From Costus lasius (Eukaryota; Streptophyta; Magnoliopsida; Zingiberales; Costaceae), in NCBI GenBank assembly GCA_027563935.2, contig CM050448.1, positions 67,217,843-67,281,842 of the forward strand: 64,000 nt of DNA, read 5' to 3'. Position numbers and translations under genes: made by a program. The notes below the pieces were generated by a model. The model had not been told where the DNA came from. It did not search any database and worked only from the letters and a program-made list of their open reading frames with translations. Of this stretch, positions 22,148 to 33,650 are shown one piece after another. Each line of letters starts with the position of its first letter. Position 1 is the stretch's first letter.

Positions 22148-24208
22148 TGATGACACCAAAATATATAGTGTATTTTGTATCATTTTGGATATCTGTTCAT
22201 GCTAGATTGAAGATCTTTTATTTGTTTTCATGCTAAATTCATCGAATATTGCAAAGTCTACTTCTATTTTGGTTTTTCTCGATTTTCAAGTAAAAAGGCA
22301 TTATTTCAAGGAGTTTTCAAGCAAAATCAAACACATAAAAGAGTTACCATCATCAAGAGAAAATTACCCAAGAAATTTCACACCAAACGGAGCAAGTCAA
22401 CAAATTACGGCAGTGCCGTTATCTATTTTACGATACCGTAATTTTAGACAGTACCGTAAAATCCGAACCCTGCCGTATTTTGAGGAGTTTGCAACCAGAA
22501 AGATTTTCAGATTTTATGGCACCTCCGTTAACAATATTACGGTGTCGTATTTCAGAGCGCTTCAGAACAGAAACTTCGCCCGATTTTACGGCACCACCGT
22601 AAAGGATTACACGGGCTGTAATTTCCGATCACTTCCGAACAGAAAGTTTCCTCGATTTTACGGCAGTACCGTAAACCAGATTACAGTGCCGTAATTCCTA
22701 GATGACATCAGAACAGAAGACTCGACTGATTTTATGGCAGTGCCATAATTTATTACACTATCGTAATTCCTGTTCTGAACGCGACGCCCAGGTCAATATC
22801 CAATTCTTGCGGAGAAGATTGCGAGCGATCCAGAGCTTTAAATTGGATGCCGTAAAAAGCAATCAAGGAGCTTTGGACGAGTGAATTACGCACACACCGG
22901 AAGCCCCAATTTTCATCCACTGTCGAGGGAGAAATTGTGATTCACGTCGCCGCCTAGGGTTTCGCCGCCGCGCTCGATCCAGACGATCTCCACCTGTGAT
23001 TTTTGTACTGAAGCTTCATCTGAAGGAGAAGACAACACACCAGAAGTTTCAGATCGAAAGGAGATCAATTGGAAGAGAAATCGAAGAAAAAAAGAGTCGT
23101 CGACACTGTTCATCAACGTTCTTTGCAAATTACGGCTGTGAAATACTTCACAGCCGTGCTGTATTTTCTAAACTTCTCTTTTCCTTTGATTTTCAATCTT
23201 CTGAAACCATGACTCATTGTAATTCCTTCACGATGATAGCTTAAACTACTTTTGGGACATGGGGGAGTAATTCTCTTAATTTCCAATGACTAGATGACTA
23301 CTTTTTCAATATTTCGTTGCGTTTATCTTAGCATGATGATTTTGCTCATGTGATAATTGTGCTTAGACTCTCTATAAGTTCATGTTACTAATTATGTTCT
23401 TAGAATTTTCGCTGTTGACTGAAAGGTAATTGCTTGAGAATTTGGAACCCTAGAATTGCATGTTAGGAACCCTTCCTTAGGTTAGATCCAACTTGATCTA
23501 TTCTAGTAGAATAATTGCCATGATTATAACATGAATCTATAGATCGATGTCTATTTGTCAAATGTGGAGATCTTGTGCGAAAGCAAGAATCAAAACGTTG
23601 GAGATCCATGAGTAAAACTAGTGTCGAGACTCGGATGCACGAAAGTGATCCTTGAGACTCTACTAGAGGTTATCAATCTAGAATTCGGATGCACGAAAGT
23701 GATCCTTGAGTTCATGGTTTGATGATTTACTTATTTTCAGCGTTGGGACGAATCTTGCGCAAAAGCGAAGATAAATCCCTGTGCGGTTGTTTGCACGAAA
23801 GTGAAACAATCATTTTATTAAGTAAATTACACCTTCATCATGATGAAATTGAACTGACGAAATCCTTATTCATATCTAGTCATAAAAGTTAAAATGAACG
23901 AAACCCTAGTCCCAGCTTTTCTCTCTGATAATTCAGTTTTAGTTTCTGATTGCTATTTTTCACTACTTCGAATTGCCTAGATAGTAAGAAATCAACTATT
24001 TGGTATTCGATAACATAGGTCTCTGTGGGTTCAATTTCTTAATTATTACTTCGAGTATCCGTGCACTTGCGGAGATAACAAAAAGTGTGGTAACCGAACA
24101 AGTTTTTAGAGCCGTATCAGGGAGTGACAAGTTCCTGTGCGCCAATACTTAGGTTTTGGCTACGACTTTAAGAATAAGTTTAGTTTACCTACTTGTTGGG
24201 ATACAACA
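22148..24208 (+). repeat. Athila-2 3' LTR
   Basis: TGATGACACC to GATACAACA, 2061 bp. Dyad units lie at 22405, 22514, 22586, 22658 and 22732, with second dyads mostly 23 bp on, plus a partial unit near 22445. GNRA hairpins start at 23576. The last roughly 130 bp include a primer-site-like copy at 24101-24123. Confidence 0.92.
22405..22763 (+). repeat. 72-bp dyad array in Athila-2 3' LTR
   Basis: First dyads at 22514, 22586, 22658 and 22732, second dyads at 22428, 22537, 22609, 22681 and 22753. Because 72 is a multiple of three, an open frame with 24-residue repeats runs through it. Confidence 0.92.
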
Positions 24209-24747
24209 TGGATGCATGACTAAAAGTGTATGGCCACACCTAGGTTAAGTATGATGTAGTTATGACCATTTGATTGGGTTAAACAAGTGTGACATGCTTG
24301 CCTAATCTAGATGGACAAGAAATGAACATGTACTTTGTTATGATTTAGGGGTTATCGATGATGACATCCATTCCGATGACTTGGATAGCATTGATGTACT
24401 GCTAGGTGCCAATCATTACTTGTGATAACATAAGATTATCATTGCAACCGTATGCTGAATCTACATGGTCACACACCTAGACACTCAAGATTTCATAATG
24501 ATTGGGTAGTCTCAGATCGAATCTATGGATGATTCAGATCTATTTGGGAGTCTTATGCAACACAGATGCATGTGTTGAGTTAGGAGATAATTGTATAGAG
24601 TTGGATAATGCTTTGATATTAGTTGACCTCGATTGAACTTCGAGGGACCACATTTGACCTCGGTTGACTAGGTCTAGTTGATGCAGTAGAAGACCCCGCC
24701 CTAGACGATGTAGTAGAAAATCCTACCCAAGAAAATATTTTTGTTCA

Positions 24748-25221
24748 TCACAACCATGACCATGATCATGGCTTGCCCATGAAGTGGTCGGCAGAGCACA
24801 AGAAAGCCACCAAGCGACATCACGGTCGTGACCAAGATCAAAGCCTGGCTGTGACGGTCGATCACGGTCGTAACCGTGAAGCGTTATGTGGAGTTTTAGA
24901 AAATCGTCCAAAGACATCATGGCTGTGACGAACATCATACCTTGCCCATGAAGCCTTCTGTGGATTTGGGGGTTTCTCATCACAGCCATGATGAACATCA
25001 CGGCCTACTCATAATGACCTATGAAGATGATTATTATCGTAATCCAAATCGCAGCTAGCCTATGAATATCTCGTACTCGAATGCCGAAGACAAGTCTTCC
25101 TGATACGAATGACATCATGGCTGTAATCCTGTTCATGACCGAGCCGTGACATTAGTCGAAGTGAAGAAATCGTCATGTCGACACTATCACAGCTGTGATC
25201 AAGTTCACGGCCAGGCCTTGA
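24748..25221 (-). repeat. TCACGG-type 72-bp dyad array in Copia-2 LTR
   Basis: Pairs start at 24748/24766, 24820/24838, 24917/24935, 24980/24998, 25115/25133 and 25187/25205. The offset is 18 each time. The first member is a 12-mer such as TCACGGTCGTGA and the second about a 17-mer such as TCACGGCCAGGCCTTGA, with a 6-bp gap. Steps include 72 twice; others are irregular. An extra dyad lies at 24862. Read on the minus strand the order is the Athila order. Confidence 0.88.
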
Positions 25222-25703
25222 AGTACCCATAAGAGCCCAAACAGCTAGATTCGAAGGTCCTTCGATGCTCTCAACATTCCAGCATGCCTCTTGAGCATTA
25301 TATGAGAGTTGTTAGCCCTTCCTCCACACATACAGAGACTATTTAGCCCATGTGCTTGATCCCACAAAGGCTTGAAGTACCCCTTGCCCGGTACAACAAC
25401 ATACTATCCAACTCAATGCAGTAGTCTGCCCACACCACCATAAACTAGTCTACCATTAGCCACTTCTATTGCTTCATCGCAGCCTGCTCGAAAATAGTTT
25501 AGGTGGCCCACCCATCCCAAGATATCTAGTCTAAACGTAGCTTGTTCAAAGGCTTGGACTAGCTACTTTAGTTGTTGGGATTTCATTCCCTATTTTACTT
25601 TTCTACTTTTAAGTTATTAGGGTTGTTAGGGTTATTAGGGGTTGTTAGAACCTTCTGATAACTTTGTCATAGAGTTATTGTGACTCCCCAAATCCCCTTA
25701 GCT

Positions 25704-25710
25704 TATAAAA
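25704..25710 (+). promoter_or_regulatory. TATA box of Copia-2 LTR
   Basis: TATAAAA followed by GGAGGGCTAGGG, the usual plant TATA context. The dyad array ends about 480 bp upstream, hence in U3. Confidence 0.65.
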
Positions 25711-26363
25711 GGAGGGCTAGGGAGAGGTAGTTTGCAACTTGCTTAGATAGAAGAAGCTCACTAGTGGAGAGTTGCGAGAGTTGTAGTTGGAGGCGTAGAT
25801 AACCTCTCGGTTTGATATCTTGTAATGTCTCGTTCCCAACTTATTCCAAGAAGTACATCGCGCCTTGCATGTCAGGGTAACTCCTGTTTGCTACATTCAT
25901 GTTTGATTTTCATCTTCGTCTTTTCGCCGCATTACCCCTTGTTCTTTCAGACGCTGAAGACACAGGAGGTTCTTGTCTGCATTACCCCGTGTGGCCATCG
26001 TAACATTCGTGCAAGGAGTGAAGATTGGATTGCTTGCTTGAGGTTGGTGTGTTCATTTTCGTAGTTGAGTGATGTTGTTCCAATCGTTTATTGTTGTTGG
26101 TTCGATACGAATCTCAATAGAATTTCAGCATCGCTTTGTCAATCAGTTTTCCCTCCAAATGCACTTTTACTTCCCTCATCTGAAGACTCTCTGATGGCTT
26201 TAATACTTGCATTGACCCCAAAAGCCTAGAGTCAGAACTAAGGACATTCTCTATCATATCTACTAGTTCCCTCGTAATACTAGTCCTTGTTAAATTACGA
26301 AACTTGTTTTGGGCATTGCTTCCACTATTTTTTTAATTTAAAATGCCCGGGGTTTCCCAACAG

Positions 26364-26376
26364 TGGTATTAGAGAC
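26364..26376 (+). promoter_or_regulatory. Copia-2 primer binding site
   Basis: TGGTATTAGAGAC follows the LTR end by one base. It differs by few bases from the initiator tRNA-Met site TGGTATCAGAGC. Confidence 0.88.
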
Positions 26377-26627
26377 ATCTTACGAGTCCCACATGGTGTA
26401 ATCAATTTTTTGCTACTTGCGCCCATGTCATAAAATTTTTTGAAAATTGTTATGGCATATTTTTCGGATTAGAAAAAATGATAAGTTCATCTTTCCTGAC
26501 TTCTTGAGTCCATCTTGTGATTTTGATTTCTTCACATGTGCGATTGACCTAGTATGCAAGAATTAATTTCTCCTCATACTCGTAGGATAGACCTATGATG
26601 TGAGACTTATAAAGATTATGTGGGGGC
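26377..26627 (+). other. Copia-2 internal region, left piece
   Basis: Noncoding; no gag motif. Continues at 48415 after Athila-3. Together the two pieces give an internal region of only about 730 bp. Confidence 0.7.
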
Positions 26628-26632
26628 ATGGA

Positions 26633-28558
26633 TGATGACTCTAGATTTCATAGTATTTTTCATACTTATTTAGTAGTCTTTTGAACCATAATGTTACTCT
26701 TTTGCCTTGTTTTTACACCTTTTATACCAAATACTTCAGAATCTACACAATCTTTGGTTGTTGATCAATTTCAGGTAAAAAGGCATTATTATCACTGGTT
26801 TTCGAGCAATATCAATGCATGAATGAATTCTAATCATCAAGAGGAGTCTACCCATCAAATTTCAAGAAAAAAGGAGCCAAATTGCAAAAATACGGCACTA
26901 CCGTATTTTTGAGCACATCTCTCACGGTACCGTATTTCTCAGAAGAAGTTTTGGGCGAAATACGGCACTACCGTATGAATCTTCACGGTGCCGTATTTTT
27001 CAGCGTTCTCAAATAGAAAGTTTCGACAAAATTACGGCACTACCATGGGAAAATACATGGTGCCATATTATTCGACGATTTTAACCAAAGACTTTTGGAA
27101 GAATTATGGTAGTACCGTGAGGTTTTCCACGGTGCCGTATTTTGTGCAAATTCTGACCAAAAGGATTTGGCAGAAATACGGCACTACCGTATTTATGAGA
27201 AACATTATCACGGAACCGTAATTTTTACACAGAACTCACAGAATGAAATACGGCACTGCCGTATGACTCTTCATGGTGCCGTATTTTGGAACTCAGAATT
27301 CTGATTTTTCCGCCTGATTCTTACAAAGATCATATCTTTTGATCCAGACCTCTAAATTGGGATCCGAAAGAAGGGGCGAACTCGTCTTAATGAGGAGAAT
27401 ATAACCAGACTGAAAGGAACGAATTTTATCATGAATCCACAGAGAAATTGAGAGAGAGGCAGAATTGCTAGGGTTCATCGGTTCTCCACCTACAGACCAC
27501 CTCCGGCCGCGAAATTTGACAGAGAGCTTCACCTAGTGAAGGAGAATGTGAATCTGATGTTTCAAAGCAGAAGGATTCCTATTGGAGGAGAAATCAACGA
27601 AACAGCGGTGATAGTGCTAATTCCAAGCAAATACGGAGCACTGGTTTGTAACTCTTTTCTCCTCTTTGTGATTCCTGTTCATACAGAAACACGTTTTATT
27701 GTAATTCCTTCATCATGGTAGCTTAATCTTTCTTTGGGACATGGGGGTGAAAAATCTTTATTTCTTAATGGCTAGAAAACCCTAATTTTGTCAACTGATC
27801 TTATTATGATAATTTTACTCTTGTGATTGATTGTTCTTTAATTCTCCTTTGTGTCTTAAATATCAGCATGTTTTAGAGTTTTGCAAAATAGACCGAGAGG
27901 TTGATTGTTTAAAATTCGGAATCCTAGGAATTGTTGAGTTTGGAACTATCGTAAGAGATTAGGTAGTTCTTCGAATTCTGATTTTTAGTGATTTTATTGC
28001 CATGTTGAATTTCTGATACTTTGGATTGAGTTAATGTGTAGACTTGATTTGATATTGCAAGAGATTGAGTATCGAGTCGTTGGATACCCTTGAGTTAAAC
28101 TAGTGTTGAGACTCGGATGCACGAGAGTGATCTTTGAGTTTCCACTTGAGGTGATCAACTAAGAATTCGGATGCACGAGAGTGATCCTTGAGTTCTTAGC
28201 TGATGGTTTACTTATTTTCTGCATTGAATAGATCTTGCGCGAGAGTGGAGATCGGTTCTTTGTATGATTGTCTGTGCAAGAGCAAGACAATTTATTTATA
28301 AAGTAAATTTTACCTTTACCATAATAGAATTAAACTGACAACCTTTATTTCCTTCTAGTCATTAGAATTAAGGTGGATGAAACCCTAGTCCCAGTTTCTC
28401 TCTGATTATCTTTTTCATGTGTACTCCATCATTGCTTTTCATCATATTCGGTTGGCCTAGCTAGCGAGAAATCGATTATTCTATACTTGACAACAAGGTC
28501 TCTGTGGTTCGATATCTATTTTATTACTTCGAGTATCCGTGCACTTGCGGACACAACA
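26633..28558 (+). repeat. Athila-3 5' LTR
   Basis: TGATGACTCTAG to GGACACAACA, preceded by target duplication ATGGA. Contains six dyad units and the hairpins at 28120, 28174, 28238 and 28275, whose loops are mostly GAGA. Confidence 0.94.
26890..27284 (+). repeat. 72-bp dyad array in Athila-3 5' LTR
   Basis: Units at 26890, 26960, 27032, 27104, 27176 and 27248 (steps 70, 72, 72, 72, 72). Second dyads are 23 bp on, except 32 bp in units 1 and 5. Most arms are ATACGG/CCGTAT rather than TTACGG/CCGTAA. The 3' LTR copy spans 46722-47117. Confidence 0.95.
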
Positions 28559-28564
28559 AGTTTT

Positions 28565-28582
28565 TGGCGCCGTTGCTGGGGA
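28565..28582 (+). promoter_or_regulatory. Athila-3 primer binding site
   Basis: TGGCGCCGTTGCTGGGGA, one base from the usual Athila tRNA-Asp primer site, 6 bp after the LTR end. Confidence 0.88.
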
Positions 28583-28691
28583 CCTTGGTTTTGTCGATAT
28601 TGAAGATATTGAGATTATTAATAGACTAGGTTTTATTTACTGTTTTGTTTATTTTCTATTTTCTTGAAATCACTTGATCTATCTACTTTGC

Positions 28692-29949
28692 ATGCGTAGG
28701 AATCTTAGGTCAGGACCACTTGTACCTTTTGATCCTGAGATAAACAAGACTCTGAGACTACGAAAGAGATTGAGATTTGAGGAGACACAAGTTGTAGAAG
28801 AAAGAGAAGAAGAATCCACCATGGCTGAAAGAAGGACATTGCGCGACTATGCAGCCCCAAATACACAGGGAATTCATTCCAGCATCACTAGGCCTGCTAT
28901 AGATGCGAACAACTTTGAGATCAAGCCAGCATTCTTATCGATGATTCAACAGAATCAGTTTGGAGGATCTCCTTTGGAAGATCGAAACCAACACTTATCC
29001 CTTTTTCTTGAATTCTGTGACACCATAAAGATTAATGGTGTATCTGATGATGCCCTAAGACTAAGACTGTTTCTTTTTTCTCTCAGGGACAGAGCAAAAG
29101 CCTAGCTTCATGCACATCCAGTAAAATGATCCAGTTGAGGAGCACTTGTCAAACGCCTAGCTTCATGCACATCCTTTGGGAGCACTTGTCAAACGCCTTC
29201 TTGCAGAAGTACTTTCCTCCCAGTAAAATGATCCAGTTGAGGAACCAAATCACAGGCTTTGCCCAGAGAGACGAAGAATCAATGAGTGAAGCATGGGAGC
29301 GCTTTAATGAGCTCCAACGGAAGTGCCCCCACCATGGAGTGGAAGACTGGGTTTTAATTCAGACTTTCTATAATGGTTTGCTTTACAACACACGCTTAAC
29401 GGTTGATGCTGCTGCAGGGGGAGCTTTGATGAACAAGACTGTTGATGCAGCCCATGCCTTGATTGAGGAGATGGCATTAAACCACAACCAGTGGGCATCC
29501 GAGAGAGGAGTGCTTTATCGGCCTCCTCAGAGTAAGAACGATGGTGATGGTTGGCGCTCTCTTGCAGAAAAGGTAGATTCATTATGTAACCATTTTGATT
29601 CTTTTCAAATGCAAACCGCTGCTGTATCTTCTATTGTTTGTGAGGTTTGTGGGAACAATGGGCACCACGCTAGAGAGTGTAAAATCATTATTGATAAGGG
29701 TGAGGAACAAGTGAATGAAGTAGGGGATTATAATCAAGGTAGATCTAATGACCCTTACTCCAATACTTACAATCCTGGTTAGCGCAACCATCCTAACCTA
29801 TCTTGGAAAAGTAACAATCAAACTAGTGGGCAAAATGATAATAGGGTGTATAACCAGAGACAGTCAAACCAAAGTCAACCCTAAAAATCTAGTTTATAAG
29901 AGATGTTTGAGAGATTCATGGGTAATCAGATGAGCAAAAAAGATGAGAT
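28692..29949 (+). pseudogene. gag: Athila-3 gag, 5' part, cut by Copia-3
   Basis: ATG 28692 begins MRRNLRSGPLV. The Gag body (TLRDYAAPN, ANNFEIKPAF, NQFGGSPLED) runs to a TAG at 29103, probably a former Trp codon. There a scrambled duplication of three short segments occupies 29101-29245. Gag then resumes (MIQLRNQITGF, SEAWERFNEL) to a CCHC zinc knuckle at 29639-29680. Further stops follow at 29780 and beyond. The frame is interrupted at 29950 by Copia-3 and resumes at 41451. Confidence 0.9.
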
Positions 29950-32178
29950 TGTTAGGGAATACCGGGTGTAATTTAAAATTATGCAGTCCCAGGACGCAGC
30001 GGAAGAATCATTACACCCGAAACATATTCCAGTCCCAAGGATCCATGCGAGAGAGAAGACACAAGGATGTGTTAGAGATGTACCTCTTTTGCTTGTCTAG
30101 TTGCCGAAGCCATGTTGAAGGCACCCATGTGTTCTCCCTCTACAAGTATCCAAGCGTTTGTCACTCTCTTCAGATCTTGCGCCACCTCCAAGGTAGAAGC
30201 GCCAAGAAGAGATGAGGAGGAAGAAGATGTGCGAAGTACTTCCTTCTTCCTCTTTACTTGCACCACCTTCAAGCAAGGTGGGCCAATGGCCAAGGAACGG
30301 ATAAGGCTTGTGGCAAGGAGATGCCACCAAGCACTAAGACTCCTTGCGCCAAGAAGAGAGCGAGATGAAGAAGAAGTTGCGGCCACTTGGAAGAAGCTTG
30401 CGCCAACCCTATATTGCTCTCGCCACTTGCCCTCCAATTCTCTCCAAGAGATATGTCATGCCTCCAAGAGATTGTCCACACGAACAACATCAACAAGAAG
30501 GGCGGCAAGGGGTCCTATAAATAGGACAAGAGGCGGCTAGGGCAATGGCTAGGATCATGCCAAGTGGGCGGCTAGGATAAAGGAGTCTTGAGGTAAGGAA
30601 AGTCTCCAAGACTTTACCATAAACCTCATTCAATCTATCCTAATTTTCCCAATGGCCATATCAGCCCAAGACATGCCTTAGAGGCATGCATTCCATCCAA
30701 GGAGAAGGGCTAGGTGCAACAAGCAAGAGGAATTCGGCTAGGGTGGTGTCTTGGGAGAAATTAGGGTTTGAGGTAAGGTAAGTCTCCAAGACTTTACCAT
30801 AAATCTCACCCTACTTTTCATATGCGTCCAAGCTCTTTCCAAAAGAGCTTTCAAGTCATATCAGCCCCAACCCTTGCCATAGAGGCAAGGTTTCCATCCA
30901 AGGAACAAAGGGGGAGGCGCCTAATGCTTCCATATGAAGCAACATGCGCCCACTTCACCCCATTATGCCCTTGGCGCCAATGGGGTGAAACTCTTCCCCA
31001 TTATACCCTTATTTGCTTATACCTCTTCTTGACAACTAGTTGTTTGGCCTCATTGGATAACTCTTCCCCATTATACCCTTATTTGCTTATACCCTTATTT
31101 GCTTATACCTCTTCATGGCATGGGTTGATTAAGCCATTGGATCCAATGCAACCCTAATCCAAATGTGACCAATCTAGGTCAATTTCGGGTCAACCTGCCA
31201 AAAATGAAGTTTGGTTACAATAACTTTCTTCCAACTCATCAGGCCCATTGGTGCTGATTAAATCTTTCAAATGGATCCAAGTTATCCAATAACTTGATCC
31301 AAAGGCTTCTGATTAAAGCAACGTCAAGAGTCTATTGCGTGTGACCCCGTAGGATCCATATGACGATGGCAATGATGTAAACATCATAAGTAGTGAGGGG
31401 TATCTTGCAACACATCACTACTACCCATGTCATAGGACTTAAGTCATTATGGCAACAACTCCTAACCAGCAATGAGGATTCCCATTGCATTATAGATCCC
31501 TTTGCTTAAACTGATATCCTGCCATTGGATTAGTCTCAAGTTCATCAATCCAATGCATTGGTCATGACTCAACTAGTGTGGCCACACATTCCTGTCATGC
31601 ACCAATAAAGTGGGGTGCCCCCGAGTGGATATCATGCTTCCAATAAGGAAGGGGCAAATTCTACTATTGATCATCCATGTCTCTACATGACTTATGACAT
31701 GCCCAATGACAGTCGTTTTGGTCTCCCAATTACGGAGAGACGTAAGACTGTATCAAAGCATACCCATCATCAAATATAGACATGAATACCTCAAGTCTAA
31801 GGATCAATGCAAACCTCTTGCATGTGAGATTGACTTGTTGACTAGACAAGTCAATCCTCACGGTGGATCACTCAAGTGCATCAAATGCACCTGTATGTCT
31901 GCGTTACTGTGCCCCGCACCTAACCAGCTCATACACCAGTCTCACATGTACCAAAGCTGTCCCATATCTTCTAAGGTACCTTGACTGGGGATAGCTTATG
32001 AGAATGGATCCAACCAAACTCCTGGGACATTATTTATGCAACTCAATACATCAACGCAGGTAGAGAAGTCTGCATAATAACGATCATGCCTCTATAAAGA
32101 ATAATAGTTCTATCAAAGTACATTCAAACAATGCCCGACCATGTCCAAACATTGGTCTGCCGGGCATAAACACCAACA
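29950..32178 (-). repeat. Copia-3 3' LTR
   Basis: On the minus strand it runs from TGTTGGTGTTTATGCCC (32178) to CCGGTATTCCCTAACA (29950), 2229 bp. Open frames inside it have no domains. It has a local repeat of CCCTTATTTGCTTATACC near 31060-31110 and lacks about 64 bp that the 5' LTR has near 37140-37200. A TATA-like CTATTTATAGG lies near 30513-30523 on the minus strand. Confidence 0.93.
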
Positions 32179-32193
32179 ATCTCCCACTTGCAC
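32179..32193 (-). promoter_or_regulatory. Copia-3 polypurine tract
   Basis: GTGCAAGTGGGAGAT on the minus strand, directly before the LTR start. The same as in Copia-1. Confidence 0.88.
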
Positions 32194-32199
32194 TAAGAC

Positions 32200-33330
32200 C
32201 AAGGGCAACTGATGTTTAGTCAGTTTCAATATCTCTAGTATGACCCATTTAGCTTCCGCTGCGCCAGAGGCTATGTCAGTGGGTTTTTCCAGATTGCTAT
32301 CTGTGTTTATTTTAACAAATTTGATCATAATCCTTATCCATGATCTCTAAGATCAGATGATATGCTGTAGTACATACTTGAGCACTAAGTTCCTTCACTT
32401 ATGCTATGGCCCCAGTAAGAACTATACTGGACCATCAAGCACCAGGAACTAAATCAAGTTCAAATGAATGAAGCTGCTTCCTTAGCTGCCACAAGAAGCT
32501 GCAATGCACTCAGCCTTATTTATAGAATTTTGCCACTATGGTTTGCATAATGTTCTTTCAGCACACAACACCACAACAAGGCAAAACGCAAATCCTAGCT
32601 GTGGTCATAAGACTAGAACAAAGTATCAGTGTACCCTTGTACACAAAATTCTTCCTGTCTATCATAGAGTAGACTTCAATCCTTTATACTTCCCAAGTAT
32701 ATATAAGGATTGCTTTCACAGCTATCCAGTGTAAAACCCTAGGATCTGATTGAAACTTACTGGCTATGCTCCAAGCATTTGCCACAAACGGTCTTGTGTA
32801 TATTACTCAAAACATGATCCATCCTATACACCATGTATCAGCATTTTAGACCCATGTTATTACTCTCCAGCTGTGTCATAGGACACAACATCCTCATGAG
32901 AGTCAGACAATATCTCTCTGGAAGGTATCAATATTTGGAATCATCCAATATAAACCTCTCTAGAAACTCTTGGATGAACATAGATTGACTAAAGGGCAAT
33001 GACTTTTTTGGAGATCTATCTGTAGATCCTTATGCCTAGGATGTAGGCATCATTCCCTAGATCATTCTTCTCAAAATACTTCTCAAGCCTTGTCTTCACC
33101 ATGTGAAGAGTTGAGATGTCATTCCATGCGAGGAGAATATCATCAATCTTCTAGAACAAGAACTATTATGGTGCTCCCACTGATCTTCTTGTAAAACACA
33201 GGCTCTTTTAACATGCTTGCATAAGACCATGCATATCTTTATGGCCACTATATGAAAACACTGGCTATTTCCATATGGATATCCTCTTCCAGACATCCAA
33301 CAAGAAAAGTAGTTTTTCATAACATGCCAT
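32200..33330 (-). pseudogene. pol: Copia-3 RT core and RNase H remnants
   Basis: Minus-strand pieces in copia order. Near 33130-33160 lies a decayed YVDD box reading DDILLA followed by NDI. Near 33040-33110 lies the downstream RT segment similar to Copia-1 MKDLGEAAYVLGVKIY. At about 32220-32330 is the end of RNase H (VKINTDSNLEKPTD, compare HTDDNLADPLTK in Copia-1). Frames are broken throughout and the middle of RNase H is not recognisable. Confidence 0.75.
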
Positions 33331-33434
33331 AACAGAAAATGCAACAAGCAGATACCTAATGGACTTAAAACTCAGCTATTGGTGAAAAATTTCATCATTA
33401 TCCACCCAGTGGATTTGCCTGAAATTTCTGTTCA

Positions 33435-33650
33435 CTAGCGTGCCTTTACGGTAACAATGTTACCTTCCATGTCTATCTTCCTAGAAGATTCATTTACAGC
33501 CTGTGGGTATAACCCCTTTGGCGTCACATCCAAGTCCCAGACTTGATCAGCAGACATGGAGTCCATTACGGTTCTCATGGCGCTTAGCCATGTCCTGGAA
33601 TCTGGTCCACTGACCTCGTCCATTTCATCATAAGTCTTAGGTTCATCCCA
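33435..33650 (-). pseudogene. pol: Copia-3 RT N-terminal remnant
   Basis: The segment DEVSGPDSRTWLSAMR to KIDMEGNIVTVKAR matches the start of copia RT in Copia-1 (DAVSGPESARWLEAMR, KIDMDGNVVTYKGR). Short and isolated. Confidence 0.8.

Larger units (their letters stand above)
15147..24208 (+). mobile_element. Athila-2: Athila element lacking RT and integrase
   Basis: Parts in order: 5' LTR truncated on the left, primer site, gag, protease, hairpin pair, internal dyad array, remnant of the third ORF, 3' noncoding region and complete 3' LTR. RT, RNase H and integrase are absent; protease runs in frame into the last codons of integrase. Its right end lies inside the LTR of Copia-2, so it probably inserted there, but the left flank is lost and no target duplication can be shown. 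Confidence 0.88.
24209..26362 (+). repeat. Copia-2 5' LTR, right part (left part lost at Athila-2)
   Basis: Resumes at a point matching 49400 of the right LTR (GTGTATGGCCACACC) and shares CTCAGATCG and GATTCAGATCTATTTGGGAG with it. It ends CGGGGTTTCCCAACA at 26362, followed by an initiator tRNA-Met primer site. It carries a TCACGG-type dyad array (24748-25221) and a TATA box at 25704. The array is not in the right LTR. Confidence 0.85.

Noticed and set aside
22913..23244. Open frames just after the dyad array in the Athila LTR
   Set aside because: The same sequence at 15518-15901 and other LTRs is not constrained as coding; it is probably transcribed leader.
26890..27284. CRISPR-like array of short repeats with regular spacers
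   Set aside because: The spacers are diverged copies of one another, the repeats are two alternating dyads, and the context is a plant LTR retrotransposon.
29950..29970. Reading the Copia-3 left end as the start of a plus-strand element (TGTTAGGGAATACC)
   Set aside because: Polypurine tract, primer site and gag frame all lie on the minus strand; this is the LTR 3' terminus read backwards.
30072..30540. Several open frames of 77-142 codons on both strands
   Set aside because: All lie in the Copia-3 LTR and recur at 37053-37595 and, inverted, in the solo LTR; they are low-complexity readings of LTR sequence.
30822..31157. 111-codon frame repeated at 37865 and 39892 (minus)
   Set aside because: Present only because the same LTR sequence is present; no domain, and the frame ends differ between copies.
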